Positions 32,094 to 32,597 of a stretch of DNA of 32,597 nt are shown here, in pieces; within the stretch, counting starts at the first letter, position 1; each line of letters begins with the position of its first letter. Source of the stretch: Treponema sp. UBA3649. GTDB lineage: Bacteria; Spirochaetota; Spirochaetia; Treponematales; Treponemataceae. The notes beneath the pieces were generated by a model that did no database searches, was not told where the DNA came from, and saw only the letters and a list, made by a program, of their open reading frames with translations. A program made the position numbers and the translations under genes. The stretch is from positions 25,438-58,034 of the forward strand of contig DFKI01000098.1 in the NCBI GenBank assembly GCA_002373325.1. The letters are read 5' to 3'.

Positions 32094-32597
32094 TCAGTTT
32101 CCTTCAGCTTTTTCTACAGCGTAACTGCGGCTTTTGAAGAGTTCTGCAACGTCTGAATCTACAAAGCCCAGTTCACAGGTAACATCTTCTGATTGATAGT
32201 CATTGATTTGAACTCGTTTCCATCCACGCTTGAAATAATCATTACATTCCCAGATTAAAGGGCAGTAATTATATTTATCACAGTTATCAAGAACATTTGT
32301 CATCCATTTGATATCATCATTTTTTCTGACATAAGTTCCATCAGACTGCTTTAGCATTGCAACCGCATATTCACCTACAATTACACCATATCCTTCATTT
32401 GTAAAACGCTGCATCTGGGCAAAATCTTCATTCTGTTCTTTTACTTCCTGTGCAGTACCCCAGCTGTTTGCAACACTTCCCCAGCCTGCATCCTCAGAAA
32501 GAATTGAATAAGCAGGAGGTCCGTAATAATGAACAGATACCAGAAGTTTTTTAATATCTTCATTTGCAGAATCCTGTGGCATTTTATAACGTCTATC
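32094..32597 (-). CDS. GH5-type glycoside hydrolase (endoglucanase-like), 5' end cut by window edge
   Basis: The visible 167 C-terminal residues read as the end of a glycoside hydrolase family 5 barrel. LLVSVHYYGPPAYSI is the strand with the active-site HxY, and GVIVGEYAV supplies the catalytic nucleophile Glu; CPLIWECNDYFKRGW is the final strand. The frame is open to the last base of the window, so the start lies outside; the internal ATG at 32582 is not a credible start. GH5 enzymes cut beta-1,4-glucans or mannans and are usually exported. A clear terminator follows. The exact substrate cannot be told from this part. Confidence 0.85.
   Translation of the reverse strand, partial: DRRYKMPQDSANEDIKKLLVSVHYYGPPAYSILSEDAGWGSVANSWGTAQEVKEQNEDFAQMQRFTNEGYGVIVGEYAVAMLKQSDGTYVRKNDDIKWMTNVLDNCDKYNYCPLIWECNDYFKRGWKRVQINDYQSEDVTCELGFVDSDVAELFKSRSYAVEKAEGN

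Overview
The window looks like chromosomal DNA from an anaerobic, motile, host- or gut-associated spirochete, most likely a Treponema of the rumen/intestinal type. I infer this from the mix of two large Cache-type chemoreceptors, cyclic-nucleotide signalling proteins, a bacterial GltBD glutamate synthase, a phenylacetate-CoA ligase and a GH5-type glycoside hydrolase. The species assignment rests on overall gene style, not on a marker gene. No rRNA, tRNA or CRISPR array was seen.

Layout. 1-6390: a gltB-gltD operon on the minus strand with a strong promoter and an apparent terminator-like attenuator in its leader, bracketed by inverted copies of a dispersed repeat. 6414-6563: a GTCATT-type palindromic repeat and a 21-bp tandem repeat that grows out of the last codons of a chemoreceptor. 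6555-12309: a minus-strand chemoreceptor, diverging from a plus-strand set of a membrane GGDEF-EAL protein, a low-molecular-weight phosphotyrosine phosphatase and a radical SAM protein. 12384-14179: a compact restriction-modification pair, a NotI-family endonuclease (four-Cys metal site, D/ExQ core) overlapped by a D12-class adenine methylase. 14188-15911: a DUF5718-like protein, then a GNAT acetyltransferase behind a 62-aa partner, resembling a toxin-antitoxin unit. 16048-18278: a DUF2087-nucleotidyltransferase fusion followed by an Eis-like acetyltransferase. 18279-18545: a gene-free stretch with a palindromic element and a third copy of the dispersed repeat. 18561-23751: a membrane class III adenylate cyclase, a second chemoreceptor and a convergent CHASE-like diguanylate cyclase. 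23876-29495: a PAF-acetylhydrolase-like hydrolase, a large unknown protein, two exported unknowns, a zinc-ribbon membrane protein and a lipoprotein. 29616-31335: a HIT hydrolase and a PaaK-type CoA ligase. 31384-32597: a frameshifted helicase remnant and the 3' part of a GH5 enzyme cut by the window edge.

Common threads. Signalling dominates: two chemoreceptors, a GGDEF-EAL protein, a diguanylate cyclase and an adenylate cyclase. Most recognisable promoters are extended -10 (TGn-TAnnnT). At four unrelated genes the -10 ends exactly six bases before the ATG and no Shine-Dalgarno is present, which predicts leaderless mRNAs. The defence-like cluster (restriction-modification, toxin-antitoxin-like pair, nucleotidyltransferase plus acetyltransferase) at 12.4-18.3 kb is the most accessory-looking part. 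All functional calls come from reading motifs by eye; no database search was run.
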